DNA from: a gamma proteobacterium endosymbiont of Lamellibrachia anaximandri
GTDB taxonomy: Bacteria; Pseudomonadota; Gammaproteobacteria; Chromatiales; Chromatiaceae
Direction of reading: 5' to 3'
Assembly: GCA_016756835.1 (NCBI GenBank)
Contig: JAESPE010000037.1
Location: 1-34,766, forward strand
Length of the DNA: 34,766 bases
This document shows positions 8,144 through 17,198 of the stretch, one piece after another. The position numbers were made by a program, and so were the translations under genes. The notes under the pieces are model-generated. The model did not search any database and was not told the DNA's origin. It saw nothing but the letters and a program-made list of their open reading frames with translations. Numbering within the stretch: position 1 is the stretch's first letter; each line of letters opens with the position of its first letter.

Positions 8144-8720
8144 CCTGTTGGTTTTATATGGTTTTGTGTCGCTACGCGACGATCCTTGTTTAGACGGTGC
8201 TTTTTTACGCTGTCTTGATTATTTCCTGTTACTGACAGCATGTTTTTCGTCCTGCTGGACGAGTTACTTTTCTTTATTCGTGAAAAGAAAAGTAACCAAA
8301 AGAAAGCACGCCCGGCTGTCACGCCCTGCGGGCCGCTGCGATGCCCAGAAAAGTCGGCGGGACCGGAACTCGCTACGCTCAAACAGCCGGTCCCTTCTCC
8401 CGACTTTTCCTGCGCTTCTCGCTCGTGACAGAAACGGGTTTACCCACTAGCAGGTACCTCGTCATTGGCTAGCGGCTGGGCGACTTTCACGCCACCGAGC
8501 AACGCAGTAAAACAGGGATAAGAGCCGCAGTTGTTTGAGCGCAGCGAGTTCTGCGGAACCCCTGTTTTGCGAGTAGCGCAGGGCCACCCGATAGGGTGGC
8601 GTGACGGAGCAATGGTTTTGGTTACTTTTCCCGAAAGAAAAGTAACCTGCCGTAGGGGCGCGGAAGCCCCGTTAAAACAAAACAGTCGCGTAGCGACACA
8701 AAACCATCCAAAACAACAGG
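8144..8720. repeat. 577-bp non-coding element bounded by imperfect inverted repeats
   Basis: The left end (8144-8180) begins CCTGTTGGTTTTATATGG and ends GTCGCTACGCGAC. The right end (8685-8720) is its near-complement, with the GTCGCGTAGCGAC block perfect and the outer part CCTGTTGTTTTGGATGG on the minus strand. Inside are two hairpins built on the same stem: TTACTTTTCTTT/AAAGAAAAGTAA at 8266-8297 and GGTTACTTTTC/GAAAAGTAACC near 8619-8646. No convincing protein is encoded; the short frames lack ribosome sites and family features. It fills the gap between the rpsT terminator and the proB stop. It could be a MITE-like or repeat-derived element. No transposase is present, so mobility is a guess. 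Confidence 0.75.
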
Positions 8721-8747
8721 CATTACAACTGATTTCAAATCAGAAAA

Positions 8748-9872
8748 TCACAGCAACACAAGATTATCCCGATGGATCAACTCCGCCTCATCCACATAAC
8801 CCAGTATCTCCTCGATTCGGCTGCTCGGCTGCCCCATGATGCGCCGGGCCTCCTGGGCATCATAATTGGCAAGTCCACGGGCCACTTCGCAGCCTGAACT
8901 ATCGAGACAGACCACCGCTTCGCCGCGGGCAAATTCACCTCTGACATCAGTTACGCCCACTGCCAGCAGGCTGCTGCCCTGTTCCTGTAGCACGCGCACC
9001 GCACCGCCATCCAGTGTAAGGTAGCCTCGTACCTGTAGTTGGCCTGCAAGCCAGCGTTTACGGGCGGCCTGAGGCTCCTGAACGGGTTTCAGCAGGGTGC
9101 CTATCTCTTTGCCTTGGGCTATTTCCGCCAAAACCCCCGGCCTGGCGCCGGGAGCGATGATGGTGCCGGTGCCTGAGCGGGCGGCCAGTCGGGCGGCCCG
9201 CACCTTTGTGACCATGCCGCCCAAGCCGAGACCGTTCGCGCTGCCACCGGCCACCTCGTCAAGTTGAGGATTGTCCACCCGGGTTTCATTGATCAGGGTG
9301 GCTTTGGGATTGAAGCGGGGATCGGCATCGAACAATCCCTCCTGATCGGTGAGCAGGAGAAGCAGATCGGCCTCTATCAGGTTTGCCACCAAGGCTGCCA
9401 GGGTGTCATTGTCACCAAAGCGGAGTTCTTCTGTGGCCACGGTGTCATTTTCATTGACCACCGGTACCACGCCCAGTTCCACAAGGGTGCGCAGTGTGCT
9501 GCGGGCATTGAGATAACGGGGGCGGTCAGCGAGATCGTCGCGGGTAAGCAGGATCTGGGCAGTGTGCAGGTCATGTTTTTGAAAACAGGTTTCGTAGGCG
9601 CGAATCAGCCCCATCTGGCCGATGGCAGCCGCCGCCTGTAGTTCGTTGAGGTTGTGCGGGCGGCGTCTCCACCCCATACGGCTCATGCCCTCGGCGACGG
9701 CGCCTGAGGAGACGAGTACGATCTCGTGGCCAGCCTGCCGGAGCTGTGCCATCTGCTCCACCCAGGGTGACAGGGTCTCCTGGGATAGGCCCTTGCCGTC
9801 TGAGGTTAGCAGGGCGCTGCCGATCTTGATGACCCAGCGTTTGGTAGTGGGGATCGAATCGCGTGAAATCAT
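8748..9872 (-). CDS. proB: Glutamate 5-kinase
   Basis: ProB phosphorylates glutamate in the first step of proline synthesis and is feedback-inhibited by proline. The 374 residues begin with the amino-acid kinase fold: [10 protein letters not shown] near residue 15, [12 protein letters not shown] near 50, NENDTVA near 148, and [12 protein letters not shown]. The [13 protein letters not shown] glycine/lysine motif lies near residue 215. A C-terminal PUA domain begins around residue 275 ([14 protein letters not shown]). E. coli ProB has 367 residues. The ATG at 9872 was chosen because it lies 10 bases after the obgE stop and gives a normal N-terminus; the longer frame would overlap obgE. It is the last gene of the rplU-rpmA-obgE-proB series. 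Confidence 0.96.
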   Translation of the reverse strand: MISRDSIPTTKRWVIKIGSALLTSDGKGLSQETLSPWVEQMAQLRQAGHEIVLVSSGAVAEGMSRMGWRRRPHNLNELQAAAAIGQMGLIRAYETCFQKHDLHTAQILLTRDDLADRPRYLNARSTLRTLVELGVVPVVNENDTVATEELRFGDNDTLAALVANLIEADLLLLLTDQEGLFDADPRFNPKATLINETRVDNPQLDEVAGGSANGLGLGGMVTKVRAARLAARSGTGTIIAPGARPGVLAEIAQGKEIGTLLKPVQEPQAARKRWLAGQLQVRGYLTLDGGAVRVLQEQGSSLLAVGVTDVRGEFARGEAVVCLDSSGCEVARGLANYDAQEARRIMGQPSSRIEEILGYVDEAELIHRDNLVLL

Positions 9873-9882
9873 GGTTTCCCCG

Positions 9883-10956
<1,074 letters not shown>

Positions 10957-10986
10957 CTATTGTGGGTCTCTAGAGAGATGTTCAGT

Positions 10987-11059
10987 CAGGGGTCGGAGTC
11001 AAACCGCTCAACTCTATATCAACTGCTGACAGCTTAGCCCGGTTTGACTCCGACCCCTG
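10987..11059. repeat. 20-bp perfect inverted repeat, CAGGGGTCGGAGTCAAACCG type
   Basis: The arms at 10987-11006 and 11040-11059 are exact reverse complements with a 33-base spacer. They lie between rpmA and obgE. GGGGTC(A/G)GAGT-type repeats are dispersed in many gammaproteobacteria, often in spacers. The hairpin lies 34 bases upstream of the obgE start codon, so it is in the obgE leader if transcription begins before it. Confidence 0.85.
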
Positions 11060-11079
11060 CAAGTGAAGAGCCACAAAGC

Positions 11080-11103
11080 AAAAAGCCCCGTCAAAGACGA
11101 GGC
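11080..11103 (-). terminator. Rho-independent terminator after rpmA
   Basis: On the minus strand GCCTCGTC pairs with GACGGGGC (one T-G pair) around a TTT loop and runs into TTTTTG. It starts 27 bases after the rpmA stop. It should separate most ribosomal protein transcripts from obgE-proB. Confidence 0.85.
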
Positions 11104-11129
11104 CCTTACTGATCCGGTCAGAGGCTGAC

Positions 11130-11387
11130 TCAGTCAGTGACCACGCTCACGTACTTACGGTTGCGCGGGCCTTTTACCTCAAAAAGAACCTTGCCGTCAG
11201 CTTTGGCGAACAGGGTGTGATCCTTGCCGATGCCAACGTTGACGCCGCTGTGGAAGCGGGTGCCGCGCTGGCGCACGATGATGCTGCCTGCGCTGATGGT
11301 TTCGCCGCCATAGATCTTGACGCCAAGGCGTTTGGATTCTGAATCGCGGCCGTTACGTGTACTGCCGCCTGCTTTTTTATGTGCCAT
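11130..11387 (-). CDS. rpmA: 50S ribosomal protein L27
   Basis: L27 reaches the peptidyl transferase centre through its N-terminal tail. The 85-residue sequence [18 protein letters not shown] continues through [16 protein letters not shown] and [10 protein letters not shown] without gaps. The length equals E. coli L27. The N-terminus starts directly AHKKAGG, without the cleaved leader found in Firmicutes. It follows rplU by 12 bases and shares its promoter. Confidence 0.98.
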   Translation of the reverse strand: MAHKKAGGSTRNGRDSESKRLGVKIYGGETISAGSIIVRQRGTRFHSGVNVGIGKDHTLFAKADGKVLFEVKGPRNRKYVSVVTD

Positions 11388-11399
11388 TTCGTTCTCTCC

Positions 11400-11714
11400 T
11401 CAGCTCGCGCTGATACCGGTCACCTGCAGTTCGGTGTACCACTGACGATGTCCCTGACGCTTCATGTGATGTTTACGACGACGGAACTTGATGATCTTCA
11501 CTTTTTTACCGCGACCGTGGGATTTCACGGTGGCCGTTACCTTGCCGCCATCGACATAAGGTGTACCGACCTTGATATCTTCACCATCAGCAACCATCAA
11601 AACCTTATCCAGTTCGACAGAAGCACCTTGATCCGCGCTCAGCTTCTCCACCTTGACGGTGTCGCCTTCTGAGACGCGATACTGCTTGCCGCCGGTTTGA
11701 ATTACCGCATACAT
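11400..11714 (-). CDS. rplU: 50S ribosomal protein L21
   Basis: L21 binds 23S rRNA in the large subunit. The 104 residues begin [18 protein letters not shown] and include [12 protein letters not shown] and the basic [19 protein letters not shown] motif with GISAS at the end. All are typical of the bacterial family (E. coli 103 residues). It is the first gene of the ribosomal pair rplU-rpmA. A strong promoter lies 65-93 bases upstream. Confidence 0.98.
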   Translation of the reverse strand: MYAVIQTGGKQYRVSEGDTVKVEKLSADQGASVELDKVLMVADGEDIKVGTPYVDGGKVTATVKSHGRGKKVKIIKFRRRKHHMKRQGHRQWYTELQVTGISAS

Positions 11715-11778
11715 AGCCTATCCCCAAGAAAACCTGTTGATCCTAATGCGGGAGGGACCCCACACGGAAAGAGGCGGG

Positions 11779-11807
11779 ATTCTACCCATAACGGCTGACA
11801 AGGTCAA
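11779..11807 (-). promoter_or_regulatory. Sigma-70 promoter of rplU-rpmA
   Basis: On the minus strand TTGACC (11802-11807) and TAGAAT (11779-11784) are separated by exactly 17 bases. The -35 overlaps the TGA stop codon of coaE. The start point would lie near 11772, giving a leader of about 58 bases before rplU. Confidence 0.8.
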
Positions 11808-12427
11808 CCGGAGATTGACCGCTGTTCGGCCAGGTCGAGATAGCGCCGGTGCAACTGTTCGACGGCTTTTTCAAGCGTCTGGAGTCCCCCGTCGTTGCTG
11901 ATGACATCATCTGCCGCCGCAAGGCGGGATTGGCGATCAACCTGCGCGGCGATGATTTGCTCTATTTGCGTTTTTTTGAGTCCGTCGCGCTGCTGGACCC
12001 GCTCTATCTGATGAGCCTCAGGAATATCCACCACCAGAATACGGTCGGCGAGGCTGTTCTGGCCCGACTCCAGCAGTAGTGGGATGACCAGCACGGCATA
12101 GGGTGTGTCGAGTTGCACCAGACGAAGCTGCATCTCGCTGCGGATACGGGGATGCAGGATCTGTTGCAGTTGGATACGTTTGGTGCTGTTTTCGAAGACG
12201 ATGCTGCGCATTCTGTCACGATCGAGTCCACCCTTCAGGGTGATGACGTCGGCGCCGAATCTCTCCCGGATCTCATCCAGTGCCGGGGCGCCGGGTTCCA
12301 CCTGTTCGCGGGCAATCAGATCCGCGTCAATGACCGGGACTCCCAGCTTTTCAAAGTGCCGGGAGACGGTGGATTTGCCACTGCCGATGCCGCCGGTGAG
12401 GGCGACGACTAGAGCAGGCCTGCCCAT
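11804..12427 (-). CDS. coaE: Dephospho-CoA kinase
   Basis: CoaE phosphorylates dephospho-CoA in the last step of coenzyme A synthesis. The 207-residue protein has the P-loop GGIGSGKST at about 11-19, the VIDADLIAREQV motif near 33, and the LLLESGQ and VVDIPEAHQIERVQQRD lid region. E. coli CoaE has 206 residues. The ATG lies inside the 3' end of pilD (19-base overlap), so translation is probably coupled. The pilD-coaE order is common in gammaproteobacteria. Confidence 0.97.
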   Translation of the reverse strand: MGRPALVVALTGGIGSGKSTVSRHFEKLGVPVIDADLIAREQVEPGAPALDEIRERFGADVITLKGGLDRDRMRSIVFENSTKRIQLQQILHPRIRSEMQLRLVQLDTPYAVLVIPLLLESGQNSLADRILVVDIPEAHQIERVQQRDGLKKTQIEQIIAAQVDRQSRLAAADDVISNDGGLQTLEKAVEQLHRRYLDLAEQRSISG

Positions 12428-13287
12428 TGCAGATAGGCATGGTTGATGGTGTCACCCCACAGCAGGCTGATCCAGCCGGCGCAGGCCAGATAGGGGCCGA
12501 AAGGGATCGGGATATTGCGGTCCCGGCCGCGGAACAGGATCATGGAGACGCCGAACAGTGCCCCGACAAAGGCGGAGAGCAGAATGATCTGCGGCAGGTA
12601 GTGCCAGCCCAACCAGGCGCCGAGCAGGGCCAGCAATTTGAAATCGCCGTAACCCATACCCTCCTTGCCGGTCAGTCGTTTGAATAGTTGGTAGACGCTC
12701 CAGAGGGAGAGGTAACCGGCGGCAGCGCCGATGATGGCTGATTGGCTATCGGTGAAGAGTCCGTTGAGACTCAGCAGCAGTCCCAGCCAGAGAAAGGGCA
12801 GAGTGATGTTGTCGGGCAGCAGTTGTGTATCGAAGTCGATAAGGCTCAGAGAGATCAATGCCCAGGTAAGGGTCATTGCCGCCAGCGCCTCCCAGCTGGG
12901 ACCGAAATGCCAGGCTACCGCCAGGGTCATGATGCCGCTCAGAATCTCCACTGCCGGGTAGCGTGGGCTGATTCTCGTCTTGCATCCCGAGCAGCGGCCC
13001 TTGAGCAGAATCCAGCTGAGTACCGGTATGTTCTCCCAGGGCCGGATTTTGTGGCCGCAATTGGGGCAGTGGGAAGCGGGTTGGTTCAGATTGAAGGGGA
13101 CGGTCGGCTGCTGTTTTGCCTCGTCTCCTCCATTCAGCTCACTGCATTCCTGGCGCCACTGCGTTTCCATCATCTTCGGCAGCCGGTGGATGACGACATT
13201 TAGAAAACTGCCGACGGCCAGCCCCAGCAGGCCGCTGAAAAGCAGAAAAGCCCAGGGTGTTTGTTGGAGATAAATGATTACAGACAA
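12409..13287 (-). CDS. pilD: Type IV prepilin peptidase / N-methyltransferase
   Basis: PilD cleaves the leader of type IV pilins and pseudopilins at the inner membrane and methylates the new N-terminal Phe. The 292 residues include GSFLNVVIHRLP near 27. The cytoplasmic zinc loop has two CxxC pairs (CPNCG and CSGCK). The first active-site Asp lies in LIDFDTQLLPD, and the GxGD-type motif is GMGYGDFKLLALLGAWLGW. About eight membrane segments are present. The start is a TTG giving MSVIIYLQQTPW; no ATG or good ribosome site is nearby, so the start is tentative. It processes both pilins encoded upstream. Confidence 0.95.
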   Translation of the reverse strand: MSVIIYLQQTPWAFLLFSGLLGLAVGSFLNVVIHRLPKMMETQWRQECSELNGGDEAKQQPTVPFNLNQPASHCPNCGHKIRPWENIPVLSWILLKGRCSGCKTRISPRYPAVEILSGIMTLAVAWHFGPSWEALAAMTLTWALISLSLIDFDTQLLPDNITLPFLWLGLLLSLNGLFTDSQSAIIGAAAGYLSLWSVYQLFKRLTGKEGMGYGDFKLLALLGAWLGWHYLPQIILLSAFVGALFGVSMILFRGRDRNIPIPFGPYLACAGWISLLWGDTINHAYLQWAGLL

Positions 13288-13336
13288 AGGAACAGGCCTG
13301 ATTGGTAGAGTGGAATAAAACGCGCCAAATGTTCTA

Positions 13337-13416
13337 TGTCATCTCGAGCACAGCGAGGGATCTCTGGAAATTGGCAGCAAGCTTGCCGAGATTTCTCACA
13401 TGCGTTCGAAATGACA
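13337..13416. repeat. 80-bp palindromic dispersed-type repeat
   Basis: It begins TGTCATCTCGAGCACAGCGAG and ends TGCGTTCGAAATGACA. The two ends are imperfect reverse complements (TGTCATcTCGAgC against GTTCGAAATGACA), as are the inner GAGGGATCTC and GAGATTTCTC blocks. Sequences of the type 'TCATTTCGAGC...GAGAAATCTC' are scattered in many bacterial genomes. It lies between pilC and pilD, and the short frame with EIPRCARDD is a typical spurious translation of it. Confidence 0.65.
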
Positions 13417-13455
13417 GGTAGTGGTTTGTCATTATGAATGGATATTGACCGGGCG

Positions 13456-14694
13456 CTAACCCAGTACCGCGGAGCCCATCTTGAAGATCGGCAGGTACAT
13501 GGCAACCACCAGGCCGCCGACCAGGGTGCCGAGGATGACCATGATCAGTGGTTCTAGCAGGCTGCTCAAGGCGTCGACCGCATTGTCCACCTGCTCCTCG
13601 AAAAAATCCGCCACCTTGGAGAGCATGTCGTCCAAAGAGCCCGACTCCTCGCCGATGGCGACCATCTGGATCACCATATTGGGGAATAGGTTGCGCTGTC
13701 TCATCGCCAGTTGCAGGGATTGGCCGGTTGCCACGTCTTCCCGCATGCGCAGCACGGCATCACCGTAGACCACGTTACCCGTGGCGCCAGAGACCGACTC
13801 CAGGGCTTCCACCAATGGCACACCGGCGGTGGACATAGTGGAGAGGGTGCGGGCAAAACGGGCGATAGCCGCTTTGTTCAGAATCGGGCCAAGAATGGGC
13901 AGTTTCAGCAGTATACGGTCTACGCGCTGACGGAAGGCGCGGGAGCGTTTCCAGGTGCCGCCGATCAGATAGCCTGCCAGAATGACCCCGCCCAGCATGG
14001 CCCACCACCAGCCCTGTACCACATGGGCGATGTTGATGACGACGCGGGTGAAGACCGGCAGGTCGGCACCGAAACCTCTGAACAACTGCTCAAACTGGGG
14101 AATCACGAAGATCATGATGATCGCGGTGACCACGATGGCGACGAGAATGACGGATATTGGGTAGAAGAGCGCTTTTTTGATCTTGCCCTTGATCGACTCT
14201 GTCTTCTCCTTGTAGAGCGCGATCTTGTGCAGCAGCGTCTCCAGTACGCCGGCATGTTCACCGGCGCTGACCAGACTACAGAAGAGATCGTCGAAGTATA
14301 GGGGGTGCTTTTTCAGTGCATTTGCCAGTGCGGTGCCGCCTTCGACGTCGGCCTTCACCGCCAGGATCAGATCCTGCATGGAGGGGTTTTCGTGCCCCCG
14401 TCCGATGATCTCGAAGGCCTGCACCATGGGGACCCCGGCGCTCATCATGGTGGCCAGCTGACGGCTGAATATGGCGATGTCTCCGCTGCCGATCTTCTTT
14501 TTGCGTGTGCCGAACAGGGGGGCGGACTTCTTGCGGATCTTGAGCGGGACAACCCCCTGCCGCCGCAGTTCCGCCCTCACCAGCGCCACGTTGGTAGCGC
14601 GGGTTTCGCCGGTGATGCGGGAGCCTCGCTTATCGCTGCCCTCCCAGGCGTAGAGGTAGCTCTTGTGTTGAGTTTTTTTCGCTGCACGCGCCAT
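13456..14694 (-). CDS. pilC: Type IV pilus inner-membrane platform protein PilC
   Basis: PilC is the GspF-family platform protein that couples the assembly ATPase to pilin polymerisation. The 412-residue protein has an N-terminal cytoplasmic region (YAWEGSDKRG, VRAELRRQGVVPLKI). Two GspF repeats follow, recognisable by FSRQLATMMSAGVPMVQAF near 90 and FARTLSTMSTAGVPLVEAL near 290. Three membrane segments lie near 185, 235 and 390. It starts 3 bases after the pilB stop, so pilBC form a tight unit. A palindromic repeat separates it from pilD. Confidence 0.97.
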   Translation of the reverse strand: MARAAKKTQHKSYLYAWEGSDKRGSRITGETRATNVALVRAELRRQGVVPLKIRKKSAPLFGTRKKKIGSGDIAIFSRQLATMMSAGVPMVQAFEIIGRGHENPSMQDLILAVKADVEGGTALANALKKHPLYFDDLFCSLVSAGEHAGVLETLLHKIALYKEKTESIKGKIKKALFYPISVILVAIVVTAIIMIFVIPQFEQLFRGFGADLPVFTRVVINIAHVVQGWWWAMLGGVILAGYLIGGTWKRSRAFRQRVDRILLKLPILGPILNKAAIARFARTLSTMSTAGVPLVEALESVSGATGNVVYGDAVLRMREDVATGQSLQLAMRQRNLFPNMVIQMVAIGEESGSLDDMLSKVADFFEEQVDNAVDALSSLLEPLIMVILGTLVGGLVVAMYLPIFKMGSAVLG

Positions 14695-14697
14695 GGA

Positions 14698-16410
14698 TTA
14701 GTCCTTGGTTACCCGATTGATCTCGTGGAGACTGGTAATGCCGGATCTGACCTTGCGCAATCCGGACTGGCGCAGGTTGGCAGCCCCTTCCTTACCGGCC
14801 AGATCGGCCAGTTGCAGGGAGGTGCCCCCCTCCATGATCAGTTTGCCCATGTCTTCGGAGATCGGCATGACCTGAAATATACCAACGCGCCCTTTATAAC
14901 CGTTGGTACACAGATCACATCCTACGGGTTTGTAGATTGTAAATCCCTCGTCGATATCCTTCTGGGTGAAGCCCTCTTCCAGCAAAGCCCCTGTGGGAAG
15001 CTCGTCAGGTGTCTTGCAGTGGTCGCAGAGCCGGCGCGCCAGCCGCTGGGCCAGGATGAGCAGAACCGAGGAGGCGATGTTGAAGGGGGGGATGCCCATG
15101 TTGGCCAGGCGGGTAAGGGTCTGGGGAGCATCGTTGGTGTGCAGGGTGGAGAGCACCAGATGGCCGGTCTGGGCGGCCTTGACCGCGATCTCGGCGGTCT
15201 CCAGGTCGCGTATTTCGCCCACCATTATGATGTCCGGATCCTGGCGCAGAAAGGCGCGCAGTGCCGTCGCAAAGGTGAGGCCGGTCTTGGAGTTCTGGTT
15301 GACCTGGTTGATGCCTGCCACCTGGATCTCCACCGGATCCTCTACGGTTGAGATATTGACTTCCGGCTTGTTGAGCAGGTTCAGGGCGGTATAGAGGGAG
15401 ACGGTCTTGCCGCTGCCGGTGGGGCCGGTTACCAGGATCATGCCGTAGGGTTTGCCGATGGCGTTGAGAAAGTCTTCGCGTTGCTCCGGCTCGAAACCCA
15501 ATGCCTCGATGCCGAGTTGGGCGCTGGTGGGGTCGAGGATACGCAGTACCACCTTCTCTCCGTAGAGTGTGGGGCAGGTATTGACGCGAAAGTCGATGGA
15601 GCGGTTCTTCGACAGCTTCATCTTGATGCGCCCATCCTGAGGGATGCGACGCTCCGAGATATCCATGCGTGACATGACCTTGACCCGGCTGGTCAGGCGA
15701 TTCGCCAGATTGGATGGCGGCGATGCGACCTCACGCAACAGGCCGTCCTGGCGATAGCGTATCCGGTATTTGTATTCGTAAGGCTCGAAATGGACGTCTG
15801 AGGCGCCTGCATTGATGGCATCCAGCAGGATCTTGTTGACATAGCGCACCACCGGGGCTTCATCGACATCCAGGTCTCCCTCGCCCGCTGGCTCATCCTC
15901 GCCGCTGCTGATGTCCAGGTTGTCGAGATCTGTGTCCAGCAGGTCGTCCATGCTGGTGTCCTGGGCCTCCAGCGCCTGCTCGATCAGGCGGGTGAGCTTG
16001 TCCTCCTCAACCAGGATCGCCTCGGATGAGAGCCGGGTGTTGAAGCGGATCTCATCGAGACCCCGATGGTTGGTCGGGTCGGAGACCGCCAGGAAGAGCC
16101 GGTTGCCCCGTTTGAACAGCGGCAGCATATGGTGGGCGCGTATCAGCTTTTCATTCACCAGATCCCGCGGCAGGACGTCCATATCCACCGCGTCGAGGTC
16201 GAAGATTGGCACGCCAAAACTGCGGGAGGCGGAGATGGCGATATCGAGGCTGTTGAGCAGCTGATTCTCGACCAGATGGGTGACAAACGGGGCACGCTGT
16301 TTCAGCGCCTCGGCAAAAGCCGCTTCCGCCCGCTCTTCAGAGATCAGGTCGTCCTGAATGAGACCGCGGGCCATGCCGCTGAGATTCAATTTTGGTTTGG
16401 TGGTAGCCAT
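14698..16410 (-). CDS. pilB: Type IV pilus assembly ATPase PilB
   Basis: PilB is the hexameric ATPase that powers pilus extension. In 570 residues it shows the N-terminal MshEN-type domain, then GASDVHFEPYE near 202 and Walker A GPTGSGKTVS at 329-338. Walker B (DPDIIMVGEIRD) lies near 393 and the His box TGHLVLSTLHTNDA follows. A tetracysteine zinc site (CDHC and CDLC) lies near 470-510. The ATG at 16410 follows an AGGACAGG site. It precedes pilC with 3-base spacing. The 207-base gap to the upstream pilin holds a hairpin (16478-16495) without a T-tract and two direct copies of AGCCTGCAA (16564 and 16598). Confidence 0.98.
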   Translation of the reverse strand: MATTKPKLNLSGMARGLIQDDLISEERAEAAFAEALKQRAPFVTHLVENQLLNSLDIAISASRSFGVPIFDLDAVDMDVLPRDLVNEKLIRAHHMLPLFKRGNRLFLAVSDPTNHRGLDEIRFNTRLSSEAILVEEDKLTRLIEQALEAQDTSMDDLLDTDLDNLDISSGEDEPAGEGDLDVDEAPVVRYVNKILLDAINAGASDVHFEPYEYKYRIRYRQDGLLREVASPPSNLANRLTSRVKVMSRMDISERRIPQDGRIKMKLSKNRSIDFRVNTCPTLYGEKVVLRILDPTSAQLGIEALGFEPEQREDFLNAIGKPYGMILVTGPTGSGKTVSLYTALNLLNKPEVNISTVEDPVEIQVAGINQVNQNSKTGLTFATALRAFLRQDPDIIMVGEIRDLETAEIAVKAAQTGHLVLSTLHTNDAPQTLTRLANMGIPPFNIASSVLLILAQRLARRLCDHCKTPDELPTGALLEEGFTQKDIDEGFTIYKPVGCDLCTNGYKGRVGIFQVMPISEDMGKLIMEGGTSLQLADLAGKEGAANLRQSGLRKVRSGITSLHEINRVTKD

Positions 16411-16617
16411 CCTGTCCTGAGATCGATTCGATGGGGAATCTTTCTGCCTCTGCCTTGCTCTCTCTGGTTGTTATGCGCCGGTATGTTGTTACCGGGTTTT
16501 ATAGTGGATCAGGCCGGACGCCGCAGGGAAACGAATCACATTTGGATGTGTTGCTTCAAAAACAGCCTGCAAGCAGCTGATCTACTTAAGGCAATATAGC
16601 CTGCAACACCCAAGGGA

Positions 16618-17052
16618 TCAATTGCAGACATAGGTGCCGTTGGTCTGATCACGGTTGCAGGTGATGGTGGCGGCGGCATCATTCGTATCGGTGACGGTCA
16701 GGCTGTAGCCAGTGGCGATTGTACCGGGGGCTGCTGGTGCCGCCACCACATAGTCATAGTTGCCGCCGTCGCCATCGGGCCGCCAGCCCAGGTTGTTTGC
16801 ATCATCCAGCGTTCTTGTCCCGGCTGCGTCGGCATCCCACTGGCCGGCAACATAGCCGTTGTTATCGAGGAAGAAGTCTTCCAGCGCCAGTCTCAGGGGT
16901 TCGGTGTTCATACGTGCGGTGCCGATGCGGGCCTCTGCCACATAACCCTGATAGGCGGGGAAAGCAAACGCGGAGATGATGGCGATGATCGCCACGGTGA
17001 TCATCAGTTCCACCAGGGTAAAACCACGGCTGTTGGAGATTTGGAGTTTCAT
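16618..17052 (-). CDS. Type IV pilin with C-terminal disulfide loop
   Basis: This is a 144-residue type IV prepilin with the short basic leader MKLQISNSRG and cleavage before FTLVELMITVAIIAII, with Glu at +5 of the mature protein. After the long hydrophobic helix comes a 100-residue head. Two cysteines, C132 and C143 (TCNRDQ...YVCN), would form the D-loop disulfide usual in PilA/PilE pilins. The internal ATG at 17052 was chosen because it gives a proper leader and is preceded by GGGGCAG; the longer frame would put 12 odd residues ahead of it. It lies between another pilin and pilB, so it may be the major subunit or a PilE-like partner. Confidence 0.93.
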   Translation of the reverse strand: MKLQISNSRGFTLVELMITVAIIAIISAFAFPAYQGYVAEARIGTARMNTEPLRLALEDFFLDNNGYVAGQWDADAAGTRTLDDANNLGWRPDGDGGNYDYVVAAPAAPGTIATGYSLTVTDTNDAAATITCNRDQTNGTYVCN

Positions 17053-17114
17053 GATTTCTGCCCCATGTTTACATCGAACGAGCCACACCCAATTTATGGT
17101 TTAAGGCTGCTGGA

Positions 17115-17160
17115 AGAAAAAACGAAAAAAGGAGGAAGCGGTCATGATGCCGCTTCCTCC
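17115..17160 (-). terminator. Rho-independent terminator after the first pilin gene
   Basis: The minus strand folds GGAGGAAGCGG against CCGCTTCCTCC (11 bp, 8-base loop) and then runs into TTTTTTCGTTTTTTC. It begins 39 bases after the stop of the pilin at 17199-17708. This is the usual arrangement for a highly expressed pilin, isolating it from the downstream pilin and pilB. Confidence 0.93.
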
Positions 17161-17198
17161 CTTGCTGTGATTGCTTGCCCAGGTGTCAGGTCAAGCGA

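Noticed and set aside
8055-8839. Small frames in the rpsT-proB gap
   Set aside because: They lie within the inverted-repeat element and its hairpins and show no family features or ribosome sites.
17065-17081. Second sigma-54 promoter, upstream of the downstream pilin (TGGCTCGTTCGATGTA)
   Set aside because: The -12 element lacks the invariant GC; only the -24 part fits.
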